A stretch of 64,000 nt of DNA from contig CM019066.1 in assembly GCA_009667805.1 (NCBI GenBank), positions 118,180,690 to 118,244,689 on the forward strand, read 5' to 3'. Below are positions 10,050-22,528 of this stretch, piece by piece. A model generated the notes under the pieces. That model was given only the letters and a program-made list of their open reading frames with translations. It had not been told where the DNA came from and searched no databases. Position numbers and translations under genes: made by a program. Within the stretch, counting starts at the first letter, position 1. Every line of letters starts with the position of its first letter. The stretch is from Leptobrachium leishanense. Lineage: Eukaryota; Chordata; Amphibia; Anura; Megophryidae.

Positions 10050-12850
10050 TTAGAATCATTGGCGCGTCATCTTGGAGCAATATTCTTTCTTGGCGTGCCA
10101 TGTTCTCTCAAAGTCGACATAAATCCTGAAAATCACTTGTCAAATTACCAAAAAACTAAATAAAAATGCTACATATGGGGTACCGTTGAATTCGTAACAC
10201 ATTGCCGAACACAAATATCAATGTTATAGGCCAGTAAAAGGTTGACCGAGCAGGATATTAGCAGCAAAATAACAGTTTTCGTGTAAAACAAATGCAAAAC
10301 ACAATCATGAAAACTAAGTGTGGCCAGGGTTTGTGACCAAGTGTCTACTATAAAAAACTGGACATACCCCATTTTCAACACTCTGGGTTGTCTACTTCTC
10401 AAAATGATATGCCATGATGGGGTACTTCTCAAACCTGGGCTGCCATACCCTCTCAAATTCAACCTAGGCCCAGAAAACCAATCTGGCAAACTCTACATTT
10501 GATCGTGTAACTTTCCAAAAAGCAAATTAAAAATGCTAAATGGAGGGTACCGTTGATCTCGTAACACATTGCCGACCACAAATATCAATGTTGTAGGCCA
10601 GTAAAAGGTTGACTGAGCATGATATTAGCAGCAAAATAACAGTTTTTGTGTGAAAAATGCAAAACACAAACCTGAAGACCAAGTTTGCGACTAAGTGACT
10701 ACTATAAAAAAACAAAACGTACACCATTTGGAATAGCCTGGGTTGTCTACTTTTCAAAATGGTATGACATGTTGGGGTACTTTTCATACCTGGGCTGCCA
10801 TAACCTCTCAAAGTCAACATAGGGCCAGGAAACCAATCTGGCAAATTTCAAGTTGTAAAACGTGAAATGGGCAAACTCTATATTTGACCCTGTAACTTTC
10901 CAAAACCTCCTAAAACCTCTACATGGGGGTACCGTTGAACTCGTAAGACCTTGCCGACAGAAATATCAATTTTTTAGGCCAGTAAAATGTCGAGGGAGCA
11001 TGATATCATCGGTAAAATAACAGTTTTTGTGTGAAAAATGCAAAACACAAACATGAAGACCAAGTTTGCGACTAAGTGACTACTATAAAAAAACAAAACG
11101 TACACCATTTGGAATAGCCTGGGTTGTCTACTTTTCAAAATGGTATGACATGTTGGGGTACTTTTCATACCTGGGCTGCCATAACCTCTCAAATTCAACC
11201 TAGGCCCAGAAAACCAATCTGGCAAACTCTACATTTGATCGTGTAACTTTCCAAAAAGTAAATAAAAATGCAACATGGGGGGTACTGTTGAACTCGTAAC
11301 ACATTGCCGAATACAAATATCAATGTTATAGGCCAGTAAAAGGTTGACCGAGCAGGATATTAGCAGAAAATAACAGTTTTTGTGTAAAACAAATGCAAAA
11401 CACAATCTTGAAAACTAAGTGTGGCCAGGGTTTGTGACCAAGTGGCTACTATACAAAACTGGACATACCCCATTTTCAACACTCTGGGTTGTCTACTTCT
11501 CAAAATGATATGCCATGTTGGGGTACTTTTCATACCTGGGCTGCCATACCCTCTCAAATTCAACCTAGGCCCAGCAAAACCAATCTGGCAAATTTCAAGT
11601 TGTAAAACCTGAAATGGGCAAACTCTACATTTGACCCTGTAACTTTCCAAAAAGTAAATAAAAATGCAACATGGGGGTACTGTTGAACTCGTAACACATT
11701 GCCGAACACAAATATCAATGTTATAGGCCAGTAAAAGGTTGACCGAGCAGGATATTAGCAGCAAAATAACAGTTTTCGTGTAAAACAAATGCAAAAAACA
11801 CAATCATGAAAACTAAGTGTGGCCAGGGTTTGTGACCAAGTGTCTACTATAAAAAACTGGACATACCCCATTTTCAACACTCTGGGTTGTCTACTTCTCA
11901 AAATGATATGCCATGATGGGGTACTTCTCAAACCTGGGCTGCCATACCCTCTCAAATTCAACCTAGGCCCAGAAAACCAATCTGGCAAACTCTACATTTG
12001 ATCGTGTAACTTTCCAAAAAGCAAATTAAAAATGCTAAATGGAGGGTACCGTTGATCTCGTAACACATTGCCGACCACAAATATCAATGTTGTAGGCCAG
12101 TAAAAGGTTGACTGAGCATGATATTAGCAACAAAATAACAGTTTTTGTGTGAAAAATGCAAAACACAAACCTGAAGACCAAGTTTGCGACTAAGTGACTA
12201 CTATAAAAAAACAAAACGTACACCATTTGGAATAGCCTGGGTTGTCTACTTTTCAAAATGGTATGACATGTTGGGGTACTTTTCATACCTGGGCTGCCAT
12301 AACCTCTCAAAGTCAACATAGGGCCAGGAAACCAATCTGGCAAATTTCAAGATGTAAAACGTGAAATGGGCAAACTCTATATTTGACCCTGTAACTTTCC
12401 AAAACCTCCTAAAACCTCTACATGGGGGGTACCGTTGAACTCGTAAGACCTTGCCGACCAGAAATATGAGTTTTTTAGGCCAGTAAAATGTCGAGGGAGC
12501 ATGATATCATCGTAAAAGAACAGTTTTTGTGTGAAAAATGCAAAACACAAACATGAAGACCAAGTTTGCGACTAAGAGACTACTATAAAAAAACAAAACG
12601 TACACCATTTGGAATAGCCTGGGTTGTCTACTTTTCAAAATGGTATGACATGTTGGGGTACTTTTCATACCTGGGCTGCCATAACCTCTCAAAGTCAACA
12701 TAGGGCCAGGAAACCAATCTGGCAAATTTCAAGATGTAAAACGTGAAATGGGCAAACTCTATATTTGACCCTGTAACTTTCCAAAACCTCCTAAAACCTC
12801 TACATGGGGGGTACCGTTGAACTCGTAAGACATTGCTGACCAGAAATATA
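10050..12850. repeat. Satellite block of eight diverged units of 356-400 bp with a 1,499-bp higher-order copy
   Basis: The marker CCTGGGCTGCCATA recurs near 10437, 10793, 11173, 11536, 11936, 12292 and 12672, and a diverged unit lies near 10096. Segments at 10320-10844 reappear at 11819-12343, an offset of 1,499 bp, with very few changes. Four basic units were therefore duplicated together. The block runs to within about 310 bp of the element's 3' end. Short open frames inside it are repetitive by-products. Confidence 0.85.
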
Positions 12851-13169
12851 TGTATTTTATTTCATTTAATGCTAAGCGTACAATGTCATTCACACTAAAA
12901 ATACAATGGAGAACTTTGAAAATTGCAAAATTTCCTTTTTTCTCATAGTTTTTAGTTTTTTTTTCATACTATATATATTTTATATATAAATCTTTGATGG
13001 AAGATGAAAGCCCTATTTCTCCTGAACAAAATGACATATAATAAGGGTGGGTACACTTAATATGTAAGAGGTAAATTATGGTTGAACAGCGAATAGCTGA
13101 AATTCTACTTTTAGAAGTGTTCAAAAGTGTTCCAAACTTGTAAAATTACTCCCGTCCTTAAGGGGTTAA

Positions 13170-14335
13170 AGAAATATAAAGTAATAAATGCAAGATATTA
13201 AAAACAAAACACAAATATACAGATTAACACAGAAAATATGTAGGAAATATATTCACTATGTTACATGTTTACAGGCGCATTCCGTATCGAGGTATATTAT
13301 ATTGGATCTCATGGTCTCCTTAACCCACTAAAATCTTTAGAAACTCGAAACTACTGACGTAGAAACAGGTGATATGAAAACATCAATATCTGTATGTAGG
13401 TTTTAAAAAAATTGCTTTTCTTTGTACAGGTTTAACAAACCTGAAAATCACAAAACATGCAATTCTGACAGTTATAAAAATACAGAAAGAATATAATCCT
13501 TTTCCTAGTAAAGGCAATGCATCTCAAGTATATGTGACCTAATAAATTACAAATATATCCATGTGCAATATAAATGATCAGAGCATTAGCACAATGTAGG
13601 GGGATCACTGTTGCTAGGATCCCTTTTGCACTTTAACAAAACAGCAATTGCTCATCCTGCTGCTGAAGCAACTCAAGCAGAATGCACTGTCACAGTTTAA
13701 TTTTCTACAACCTTGCTCTTGTTAATGAACCACAAAGATCATAGTCCATCAGGGACATGCATAGTGCAGAAAACAAATATGCTTTGGCATATTTGGTGAT
13801 TGCTCTGTAAAAGTGAAATAACCAAAATAATGTGCAATTAAAATTTGCAGCACTGGTTTATAGTACAAATATGAAGTACAATGCAAAAAAGGGGTTTAAG
13901 TACAGTTTTTTTATTATTTGACACAAATTATGGAATATAATCCTAAATTATTACTCAATCAACTACATGACAGTGGTGCCTCAGTTCTGATGCTTTGTAC
14001 TCCATCTGCATGATAACACAGTCACTTATCAGATGGCTGTAGTTTCCCATTCTTGTTTGAAAAACTGAAAGTCTAATCCTTCAGCAACTTAAACTGCCAT
14101 AAAAATAATGTGCATTTATATGCTTGTCAAATTATTATACATTGTAGTGGCTGTTTTACAAGCTGTGTTTTGAAACATCAAAATGTTCTCAAACAATAAA
14201 ATGACTGCTTTTTACACCCTTACATTACTTTTCAGATTACCATATGTCAAATAATTTGATTGTGTTTTATTGACTTCTTATATATTTTAATGATTATACC
14301 ATTTCTTTAGCAATTCTAAATGAAAGAAGGTGAAT
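13170..14335. other. AT-rich spacer after the piggyBac element
   Basis: The first 80 bases continue the dispersed repeat that the piggyBac element interrupted. The remainder is AT-rich unique-looking sequence. I see no gene, RNA gene or defined repeat in it. Confidence 0.5.
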
Positions 14336-14667
14336 TGACTCAAATTAAACACGTTATAAAACATAATTTACATAAAATGGTGTTTAATACATTATTAATC
14401 ATTTTTAAAGCGCCAGCATATTCTGCAGTGCTGTACAATGGGCACAGTATAGATAGGGTTACAATACATTGAACAACATTTTGACAAACCAGTACAGGAG
14501 GAAACGAGGGCCCTATATCCCCGAGGGAACTCACAATCTAGAAGGGTTGAGGGTGGTAACAGGAGGAGAGGACTGCAAGGTGAGAGTGATGGACTGCAAG
14601 GTGGGAATGATGTAGTGGTTGCGCCTGTGAGTCGGGTTGTAGGCGTTCCTAAATAGGAATGTCCTAA
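14336..14667. repeat. Dispersed repeat beginning near AAAGCGCCAGCATATTCTGC
   Basis: The start AGCGCCAGCATATTCTGCAG followed by TGCTGTACAATG, and a later ACTCACAATCTAGAAGGGTT, resemble interspersed repeats I associate with frog genomes; a loosely similar start occurs at 19384. The family was not assigned. It abuts the truncated PLE-A. Confidence 0.45.
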
Positions 14668-15500
14668 GGGAGTTTCACATATGAGATCAGCCCTCACCAA
14701 GTGAATTTCCTTGATGTGTCACTCGTGCGTCAAGGTGATAGGCTGGAACATAGCTTATATAAGAAGGAGACTGATCGAAACACGATTCTACTGGCTAACA
14801 GCTTTCACCCTCCTAAATTAATTGAATCCTTACCTATCTCACAATTTTTAAGAGTATTCCGTAACAATTCTGTACAGACGATACGCGATACTCAGATTCA
14901 GGAAATGTATGAGTGGTTTCTACAGCATGGTTACAGGGTACATGTGCAAGATTGGGTACTGGTGGCAGCAGAGAATACACTCTACGATCAGCAGGGCCCT
15001 GGTGTTAGGGAATCTCCCAAAATGAATAGACTTGTGTTTCCACAAACTTTTAACACTGAATCAGCAGCACTATCCAGATGTGTTAAACAAAATTGGAACA
15101 TCATATTAACGGACAGGACACTGCCGACGAAGTTTGCAACTCCTCCCCTGATGTTATAAAAGGAATAAAAAGTTGAGGGATTTGGTCCACACGGACTAGT
15201 TCTCATTGTCACAACAAATTCATCCACAACATCCAGGATGCTATCAGTGCTTGGGTTGCACTACCTGCAAAGTCATGATCCCGGGGAGGGAATTTCAGCA
15301 CCCACACAGTGGGAAAATCTATACAATCCGTCACCGAATTTGTTGTACAACTAAATTTGTTATCTACCGACTTACCTGTCTTTGTGAACTATGGTACATT
15401 GGTAAGACGAAAAATGCGCTACGTGAGAGGTTACGTAGGAAGCTCTCCTAGGAAGGGAGAGTCCGCAGCCAGTAGCGCAACATTTTCAAGAGCAGCAACA
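14668..15500 (+). pseudogene. PLE-A RT C-terminus plus GIY-YIG endonuclease, broken
   Basis: PLE proteins join a telomerase-like reverse transcriptase to a C-terminal GIY-YIG nuclease that nicks the target. The coding sequence enters as FTYEISPHQVNFLDVSLV, then YKKETDRNTILLANSFHPP and SQFLRVFRNN, motifs shared with PLE-B and PLE-D here. A stop at 15157-15159 and a frame change are followed by the CLGCTTCKVM zinc-binding segment, HPHSGKIYTIRHRICC, and the nuclease start IYRLTCLCELWYIGKTKNALRERL. The sequence breaks down soon after 15450. The similarity to PLE-D in the same motifs suggests the same broad clade. Confidence 0.8.
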
Positions 15501-15893
15501 TCCTCTCTCATCACTGCAGGTCATGGGGATTGATCATATATATACAAGTACCCCATCAATCTATCGGTCCCAAAACAATACATATTGATGGGGTAATTGT
15601 ATTGAGATCCGTTGCATACAGAAATGTAAGTGGTCTGATGAAGAATGCAGCATGGACCGAGACCACAGGGAGATATCTGGGTGCTCTTGTAACTTTGCTC
15701 ACCGCAGGTTCATATTTGTTTTTAGATTCACGGGTGAGTAGCATTGATGAAGCGTATCAACCCGCCGTGCGTCATTGAGTTGCACCTGTGGGAGGCGCAT
15801 GCGCGTAAAGTGGACGCAAACGCTGTTTCAATGGGAGGGGTAAGTAATATGGTGTTCACAATTGTATAAATGTGTGTTTTGATGTATTTTTAT

Positions 15894-15930
15894 ATCCTGA
15901 TGAAAGCCTCGAGGAGAGACTGAAAGATCA
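15894..15930 (+). ncRNA. Decayed hammerhead-ribozyme-like motif of PLE-A
   Basis: CTGATGA at 15897-15903 is followed by a six-position stem AGCCTC/GAGACT with one mismatch and then GAAAG. The expected GAAAC-GTC part is lost, so it is probably inactive. Its position in the 3' end matches the better copy in PLE-D at 37652-37695. Confidence 0.45.
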
Positions 15931-15982
15931 ATACAATATGAAGCAATAAAGCAACTTTAAATAGACCTGGAGTTGTTATTTT

Positions 15983-15984
<2 letters not shown>

Positions 15985-16020
<36 letters not shown>
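15985..16020. repeat. (TA)n microsatellite
   Basis: About 18 TA units directly after the end of PLE-A. Several PLE copies in this window lie next to (TA)n runs. Confidence 0.9.
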
Positions 16021-16023
<3 letters not shown>

Positions 16024-17883
16024 CATTTTACATCCACATTTGTTAAGGTAAATAGATTTTTTTGTATCTACCTGCCAAATAACTCTGAATTGTATTTTAC
16101 AAGATTATAAAATGAAATTATATTCTAATATAACTTTGCCTAACTCCTTATACAGCTCTTAATAGTCCCTGATAAAACAAATAGATTTTTTGTATTAGAT
16201 TACGTTTGCTGGAAGCCATGGAATCAAGTGGATGCTCCTTTCTAATCGCTTATTTCCATAATTGTTTTTAGAAAGCATATTGATTTTAATTCAAATATTT
16301 AAAAAGAATTAAAATATTGTATAGAATGTTGTACGTGTCCTAGTGCAATGTCCAAGTCAAAGGGATTGTGGATGCAATACAGACTATATTCTAAAAGAAA
16401 AAAATTATTCTATGCACGCACCACGAAAAGGGTTGGCACTAGTCCCGATTTTTTAGAAAAATTCAGCCTTACCAATGCTGCCAATTTTTTATTTTTAGAA
16501 AATGTTTTTTAATTTTTTTTAATTTAATGTGTAATTATTTGTACTCATTCAATGCATTTATGCCGATTGTTTTTACAAAAGTTCTGCAGTGCAATACTTT
16601 GACTTCATGAAATATTAATAGTATAATTACATTTAGATTTTTTTATTTCTGTGGGTTTTGTATATTTCAGAATATATAAATCTTGCAAAAACCCTTAACA
16701 TGTTGCTATAATACCAAATAAATACATTTATATATTACAGTATGTTTTAGACCTAAGCTTTTCAAAGAGGACATTTGTTTTCAAATTTACAGACAATATT
16801 TTATGCATGTGCTGGCTTTCTAATTTACTTTACGTAATGGTAAGTCTTTAAGAACACTTGGAATGTAATTGAGTAATTGATTCAAATCATGGAGATTTGT
16901 ACAGTTTGTCAATAGAACATTCTCAGCCGTACAGCACACATAGGTCAACCTTATATTTTCAAAGAGACTAACACTGATAGAAAAGTAAAACTGAAATTAC
17001 TTTCTGAATAATTTAGGACAAAGAGAAGACTTGAAACTGCTTCATATTTTCCACAATGTGAAGACTGCCTTGTGATCGATAAATGCTGCACGCGTGGTCA
17101 TTAACATTAAAGTTAAATACGTGGCATTATTATAATGTTTTTTCTTGTTAAATCACTAATTCTGATGAATACGCTTATATAAAAAAATAAAATATAGCAC
17201 AATTCACATAATTCTTGCAATTAAACGTGCCATTAGAGTCAATCAGCAAAAGTAACGTATATTTATTTATAAGGGAATAAAATCAAAGAGGCTATAACAT
17301 TTTTAAAATGTCTCTATTAAACCTAAGCTTTATTAACAACATTTTATTATTGAATTTACAATAAATTTTAGTTATATTTTAGTCACCTGTGTTGTTTTAG
17401 TTTCAGTCTTGTGATAGTTGACTAAATCTACAAAAGATTTATTCGGCTAAAATCGAATGGGTTTAAAGTGTCATGTGATTTTTAAGCAGGTCTCTAGAAA
17501 TTCCAAACTCATACTCATCTGGAGTAAACCTCTAGTAACCGATTATATAATGTATGGCATTCATGTTTGAACATACAATATGTATTAGACGTATTAAAAA
17601 AAACCTGTATTGACTGTAATGCCATTGCACATGCTATCTGAATATAGAAAATTCAGCAGTTTTGTTACTTGATACTTGTTTTCATAATTAGCTGAACACA
17701 TCTGCAATCTTTTCCATAGTGAGCACACACACCTCCCTTCTACACATAGAATAAATTGGAATTAATGTCTATTTACAATTAGTCCCTCCCTAACAATTTC
17801 CTCTAGTTTTTATAAGCCAACGAAAATGGCAATAGATTTTTGGCATAGTTTTTGTAATCATAATTTTTTTAGTTATAGTCGAC
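16021..17883. other. AT-rich spacer
   Basis: AT-rich sequence with homopolymer tracts. No gene, RNA gene or repeat boundary could be supported. Confidence 0.5.
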
Positions 17884-17886
17884 TAA

Positions 17887-18288
17887 GGGCTATATTACAA
17901 TCCTAGCGTTAAAACGCTGGATTACAATGCAGGCGCAAAAAATGTTGCCTGCATTGTTACTGCGCGTTAACCCCCGGGATGCTCGCAGCAGCGCTGAGCA
18001 CAGCCACAAGCATCCACTCGATGGAGTCCATAAGACTTTTAGCTAACCACAGCCAGACGTTAATCAGCGCTAGTAGATTGTAATACTAACGCTGATTAAC
18101 ACTTTGTGCTCCCTATACTTAACATGGGGAGCGCAAAGTACAGTAACCTCGCGCTGAAAAGCGCAAGGTACCAAACGCAAACGGGTTACTTAACCCGCTT
18201 GCGTTTGGATCGTAATATGCGCTAGACACCGCAGTTAACGTTAATGCTCACGCAAGTGAGCGTTAACGTCAGGAATGTAATGTGGCCC
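17887..18288. mobile_element. 402-bp Harbinger-type MITE made of serial hairpins
   Basis: The ends GGGCTATATTACAATCC and GGAATGTAATGTGGCCC are imperfect inverted repeats. They are flanked by TAA at 17884-17886 and 18289-18291, the 3-bp duplication typical of PIF/Harbinger. The interior is a run of inverted repeats: AGCGTTAAAACGCT, CAATGCAGGC..GCCTGCATTG, GTTAATCAGCG..CGCTGATTAAC, TTTGTGCTCCC..GGGAGCGCAAAG, CCAAACGCAA..TTGCGTTTGG and CGTTAATGCTCAC..GTGAGCGTTAACG. No protein is encoded. Confidence 0.75.
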
Positions 18289-18291
18289 TAA

Positions 18292-18539
18292 GTCTTTGAC
18301 AAAAACTATTAGTTGGGGAAATGAACACTTCTACTATACATTCAAAAAAAATATAGCGCACAATCCCACTGCGATCATGATAGCACATGTGCCTGAAAAA
18401 ACTTTTAGTATACCTCTGAGTGCCTGATCTAAAACAGAGATGAGTTCTCAGTTATTATAATATTATTATCATTTACGTGCAACAAATTCGCAGCTCTTTA
18501 GAAGATCAGTGTACAAGGAGTAAACATTAGGAATCAACA
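18292..18539. other. Short AT-rich spacer
   Basis: No feature recognised. Confidence 0.4.
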
Positions 18540-18860
18540 TTAGAATACCCCACATGGATGACCTTGCAATCTTTGAGTTATACAAGTATTTTGTGAGGTA
18601 GGCGCATCCATATCGTTAGGTGTTTTGATCAAGGACACTCGTTGGTGGCATCTTCTGAGTGGGATCAGGTCGTCTTTCCATGATTGTAGAGCAGCAACCT
18701 GGTGGTTAGGTTGTGCCCGCTTCTCGTAATGTCGAAACGTCTCCGGAGTTGTATTGGAGGGATGTGCTGAATAGTATTTTGACTTGCTTCTCCGCAGTCC
18801 AGACTGTCCACAGAAGGGTAGAAACATTACCTCTGGACTCCACAGCTGATATTGTGTTGT
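18540..18860 (-). repeat. SINE-like repeat, degenerate composite
   Basis: It contains ATATCGTTAGGTGTTTTGAT and a diverged CAAGGACACTCG, which resemble the SINE body at 18861-18985 read on the same strand. Longer matches occur at 19550-19700 (ATATCATTAGGTGTCTTG). It appears to be several decayed SINE pieces in series. The open frame across it is not a gene. Confidence 0.5.
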
Positions 18861-18985
18861 AGGCAAGTATGTACCGTTAGGTGTCTTGCCCAAGGACACA
18901 TACTGGAGAGGTGCTCTGGCTGGGATTCGAACCTGGGTCTTCACGGTTATAGAGCAGTAATGATACCGCTACTCCATCCGGCTGG
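18861..18985 (-). repeat. tRNA-derived SINE, 5' part
   Basis: On the minus strand it reads from CCAGCCGGATGGAGTAG through a B-box-like GGTTCGAATCCCAGC to GTCCTTGGGCAAGACACCTA. This is the same head as the full copies at 21376-21575 and 61946-62155. The tail is missing. Confidence 0.65.
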
Positions 18986-19383
18986 GAAAAAAATAAATAG
19001 ATTCAGTAAGACTTTCTGCATTGAATGAGAACCCAGAGGTCCTCCATTATAAAAGAAAAGGAGCTAAAATTCTAAATCAAGTTAGAGGATTTAAGGAACA
19101 CTCTACTGTAAAGTAGGGTGTCCACATTTTTGGCCTCAAATAATTTAGTAGAGGTTTTGCTATGCCGATAATGTTCCTTCATGATGTTCTTGTATCACAC
19201 AGAAAACGTATGCATTGTGGATATCCCTGACTTTTGTAACTTTTTTTGGCTAATCATGAGAAAGTAAATTAAACACAGAGAACTATCTAAACTCAGGAAT
19301 GAGCAAGAGTGTCCAATGTCACATATATTCTACACAGATCTTTTTGGTTAAATCTGCTTATTGGCCAGGTCAGAATACATTAT
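18986..19383. other. Spacer between SINE pieces
   Basis: No gene or clear repeat seen. Confidence 0.4.
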
Positions 19384-19900
19384 TATTACCCTTTATTTAT
19401 ATAGAGCCACAGAATCCACAGTGCTTTACAAGATGGATACAATCTTAGTATATAAGGGGTTGATACATTAGAATACCACACAAGGCTGGTATGATTCGAT
19501 TCAGAGGTACCCTGTTCCCAAGAAAACATACAATCTATATGAGACGTATAATTAATTTGTGAGGTAGGTGCATCCATATCATTAGGTGTCTTGCCAAAGG
19601 ACACTTGCTGGTGAGGTCTTGGGCTGGTTAGTGGGATCAGAGTATGATTTCCATGATTGTAGAGCATCAACCTGGTGGTGAGGTTGAACCTGCTTCTTGT
19701 TAAGTTGAGCCTTGCTTGTCCACAGTTCTGGAGGAGTGATGTGTTGATCGGCATTTGAACTTGCTTCTCCGTGGTTGAAGAGCAGAGACATTGCTCAAGG
19801 AAAATTACTGGAGTGGTGCTCTGGCTGGGATTTGAACCTGGGTATTCCTGAATATAGAGGTGATTGACAGAATGTTTGGCTACATAACTACAGAAAGAAG
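19384..19900 (-). repeat. Composite of SINE-like repeats
   Basis: It starts with TTTATTTATATAGAGCCACA and CAGTGCTTTACAAGATGG, a pattern like the repeat at 14336, then runs into a second copy of the ATCATTAGGTGTCTTGCC body. It ends in a SINE head on the minus strand (GCTCTGGCTGGGATTTGAAC). The open frames across it are not coding. Confidence 0.5.
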
Positions 19901-21375
19901 ACAAGTTAGGAAAACCAACAATCATTGAGGCATATTTGCAAAAAGACTCAAAGTGCTAGACATAGTCCAGACATTACAAACAGATCAGATAAACCCTCAA
20001 GTGGGAGAGAACAAGGGAGGAGGGGGGGTGTACTTTCACCGGATGACAGAGTGGTCTTGGCAGGAAAGCCAGGGAAGGAAGGACATCATGAGGTAAGGGC
20101 GGGGAATCCCAAGGTTTGCAATAGATACCGTGAGCTGTTTCCAAAAGCCCTACGTAACTTATCTTGGAGAGCACCACACAATTGTCGCATAAAAGAACTC
20201 CATGTTGTAAAAAAATGTTTTCATCCCCTTTTCTTTATCTAGTGAGGCTTCTATCCAATTATAATGGAAAATGGCTTAAAAATGGAAAGAGGTTATCACA
20301 ATAGTCGGCAGAGCTCAATAATCTACATAGATATTTTTATGTTAACCAAGGCCCCAATACAGATTGATTTCCAAATTAATAAATTGCTATCTACAAAGAA
20401 GTCACTTCATAATTTGTGAATAAGGCCACATTTGACACTCATTGTAGCATCCTAGCTAAATGTTTACCACCTTGGATTTAGCTACAGAAGCAAATATTCG
20501 TGAGTTTATAAACATTTTTTATTTTGACTTCCTGTAGTAATTCTTAAAAGTCTATCCAGTTGTATAATTTTCTATTATGTAACTAAACATAGTTCTATTT
20601 CTTCTTGATGGATAGATATGGCCTTTAAATCTAGAAATATTATTTTCCCAAGGCTGTGAATGATGCTAAGTGAGCTTATGGCATTCTACTGTCTTGCCAG
20701 TATGATTTATGATGCACATTTCTTGGGAATTATACATTTTTCTCAACACAATGTTTGTAATGTGTTGCTATCCTAGATCTCTATTGTGAGGTTGAGTTTA
20801 GAATACCTTTAAATAAATGCTTTAGTTTAACCCTTTCACTGATGCACTTTTTGTAGAAAGAATATTAGCATAACATTAAATTGTAACATGGGGTGCAATT
20901 ACATTTGGGGTAAAATAGCAATTTTGCATAAAGACGTTTATGATGATATACTTAAAAGATTAAAATATAGTAAATTTACTCATTTAAATGTTTTATCTAT
21001 TTATTATTTACAGAAATATTACTGGGCTGTAAAGTATAAAACTTTATGGTATCCCTTATCTTACACTATTTCAACTGGGGCTTCATTATTAGCATACAGG
21101 CAGGAATGGCCTTTGTGATGAATACAGTGAATGTGAAAGAGATAATAAAAATGGTCAAATCTCCTGCTTATGGGGATTTGCAGTGATCAAAATGATATTA
21201 GCAATGCAGCTTCCAAAAAAAAAATACAAATGGAATAGAAAAAAATCAGATTGAAGGAATACTGCCTGCATGATAATTACACTAAAACCTTGTAAGTGTA
21301 CTATATAGAGATTTTCAGCCATTATAACCCTCCTGAATCCTATCCCTTCACAGTAGTGTGTAACCTACTTTAACG
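19901..21375. other. AT-rich spacer
   Basis: No gene, RNA gene or defined mobile element recognised. A 76-codon open frame at 20888-21118 has no recognisable motif. Confidence 0.4.
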
Positions 21376-21575
21376 GCTGGGTGGAGTAGAGATAACATTA
21401 CTGCTCTATAACCGTGGAGACGCAGGTTTGAATCCCAGCAAGAGTACCTCTCCAGTAAGTGTCCTTGGGCAAGACACCTAACGGTACATACTCGCCACCC
21501 AGGACATACTTGAAAATGAGAAATCTCAGTGTATCCTTCCTGGTAAAATACTTTAAAAAAAACAAAAATAAATAA
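21376..21575 (+). repeat. Full-length tRNA-derived SINE
   Basis: It starts GGCTGGGTGGAGTAGAGATA (A-box region) and has ACTGCTCTATAACCGTGGAG. A B-box-like GGTTTGAATCCCAGC follows, then GTCCTTGGGCAAGACACCTA and a tail GAGAAATCTCAGTGTATCC plus TTCCTGGTAAAATACTTTA, ending in an A-rich run. The tail core is the module repeated in the 33-bp minisatellite at 4739-5895. Confidence 0.75.
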
Positions 21576-22497
21576 AAAACCTCAGTTCTCCCTGTATTCT
21601 GCTTCTGATTATTGCAATGCAGCAGTATAGATTATTTAGCTCAACCCCAAGTCCCCACTGTGTCCAACTAACCCCACAAAAATAAACATAAAAAAGACCC
21701 CTCTATAAAACTAATACATTTTAAATGGGCTATCCCCCTACCCTCCATAACCTGAATCTAATAACACCAAAGCATACCTACTGCTCCATGTCATAAGTAA
21801 AAGTAAAGTTTCTAAAAAGTAACGCTGACTCCAACCCTAATCAATGGCGTTATTGGTTAGCGGTTAGAGATATTAGTTATGGGGATTAGGGTTGTGGTAC
21901 AATTATGACTAAGGGTAATGTAGGGTTAGGATTATGGGCACTTGAATAACAGTTGATGCATCAATGTTAATAATGAGTCTAAGCTATCCTAAATGTTCCA
22001 AATGGACTGAATTTCTAATATATAGAACATTGGGCTGCTAAACTCTTGATGAAATTTCCATATAAACTCTTGATGCACAACAAAAGAGACCAAACACAAC
22101 AAACTTTACAGTTTGTGAGTTGACACGCCATGAGAGTTCTTTGAGGAACAACTCCCTTGTCGATTACACGTTGAGTTAGAGTTACAGGGACTACAATGAC
22201 CTGATGACCTAGCAAAGAGAATTGAGAATATATCCCGAAAAGCTGATTAGAAAGTTTACACACCACCTTGTTCTATTTATTAAAGGTGTAATTTACCTTT
22301 TATGTAGGTTATGTGTTAGGCTTGGTTTACATTATAATTTTAGTGCTATCATTTCTTAAGTATAACATAATCTCATATATGTAGAGGTCCTGTTAATACT
22401 ATATAGGAATCACTTAGATATTTGGGAGATGGAATTGTAATCCTGATTCCTGACACTAAATCGTTCTATGTTTAGGATTGTTCCCCAATACGATGTT
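21576..22497. other. AT-rich spacer
   Basis: No gene recognised. Short TTAGGGTTAGGATTATGG-like text near 21885-21930 is too irregular to call interstitial telomeric repeat. Confidence 0.4.
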
Positions 22498-22506
22498 TAT
22501 AATATC

Positions 22507-22528
22507 ATATATATATATATATATATAT
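22507..22528. repeat. (TA)n microsatellite at the left border of PLE-B
   Basis: Eleven TA units adjoining the outer end of the PLE-B terminal region. Confidence 0.85.

Larger units (their letters stand above)
6303..13165 (+). mobile_element. 6.86-kb piggyBac element with TTAA flanks and broken transposase
   Basis: The ends are CCCCTTAAGGACG and CGTCCTTAAGGGG, a perfect 13-base inverted pair, flanked by TTAA at 6299-6302 and 13166-13169. This is the hallmark of piggyBac transposition. In order it holds a hairpin cluster (6303-6640), a 17-bp array (6738-7440), a poly(A)-spaced array (to 7665), a 36-bp array (7681-7906), the transposase (8019-9693), a 46-49-bp array (9718-9950) and a satellite block (10050-12850). 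Tandem arrays make up more than half of its length. The transposase has two frameshifts, so the copy looks non-autonomous now. Confidence 0.9.
14668..15975 (+). mobile_element. PLE-A: 5'-truncated Penelope-like element
   Basis: This holds the C-terminal part of a PLE reverse transcriptase, a CxxC linker, a GIY-YIG endonuclease remnant and a non-coding 3' end with a decayed hammerhead-like motif at about 15894-15930. The 3' end closes with AATAAAGCAACTTTAAATAG before a (TA)n run. The upstream RT motifs, including the catalytic YxDD region, are missing because the copy starts at the thumb. Confidence 0.8.

Noticed and set aside
10169..12725. Repeated open frames of about 100 codons
   Set aside because: They recur with the satellite units and carry no recognisable domain.
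18540..19925. Open frames of 134 and 179 codons as genes
   Set aside because: They cross SINE-like repeats with tRNA-type heads and have no domain motifs.
21885..21935. Interstitial telomere repeat
   Set aside because: Only isolated TTAGGG words occur, without a regular tandem array.
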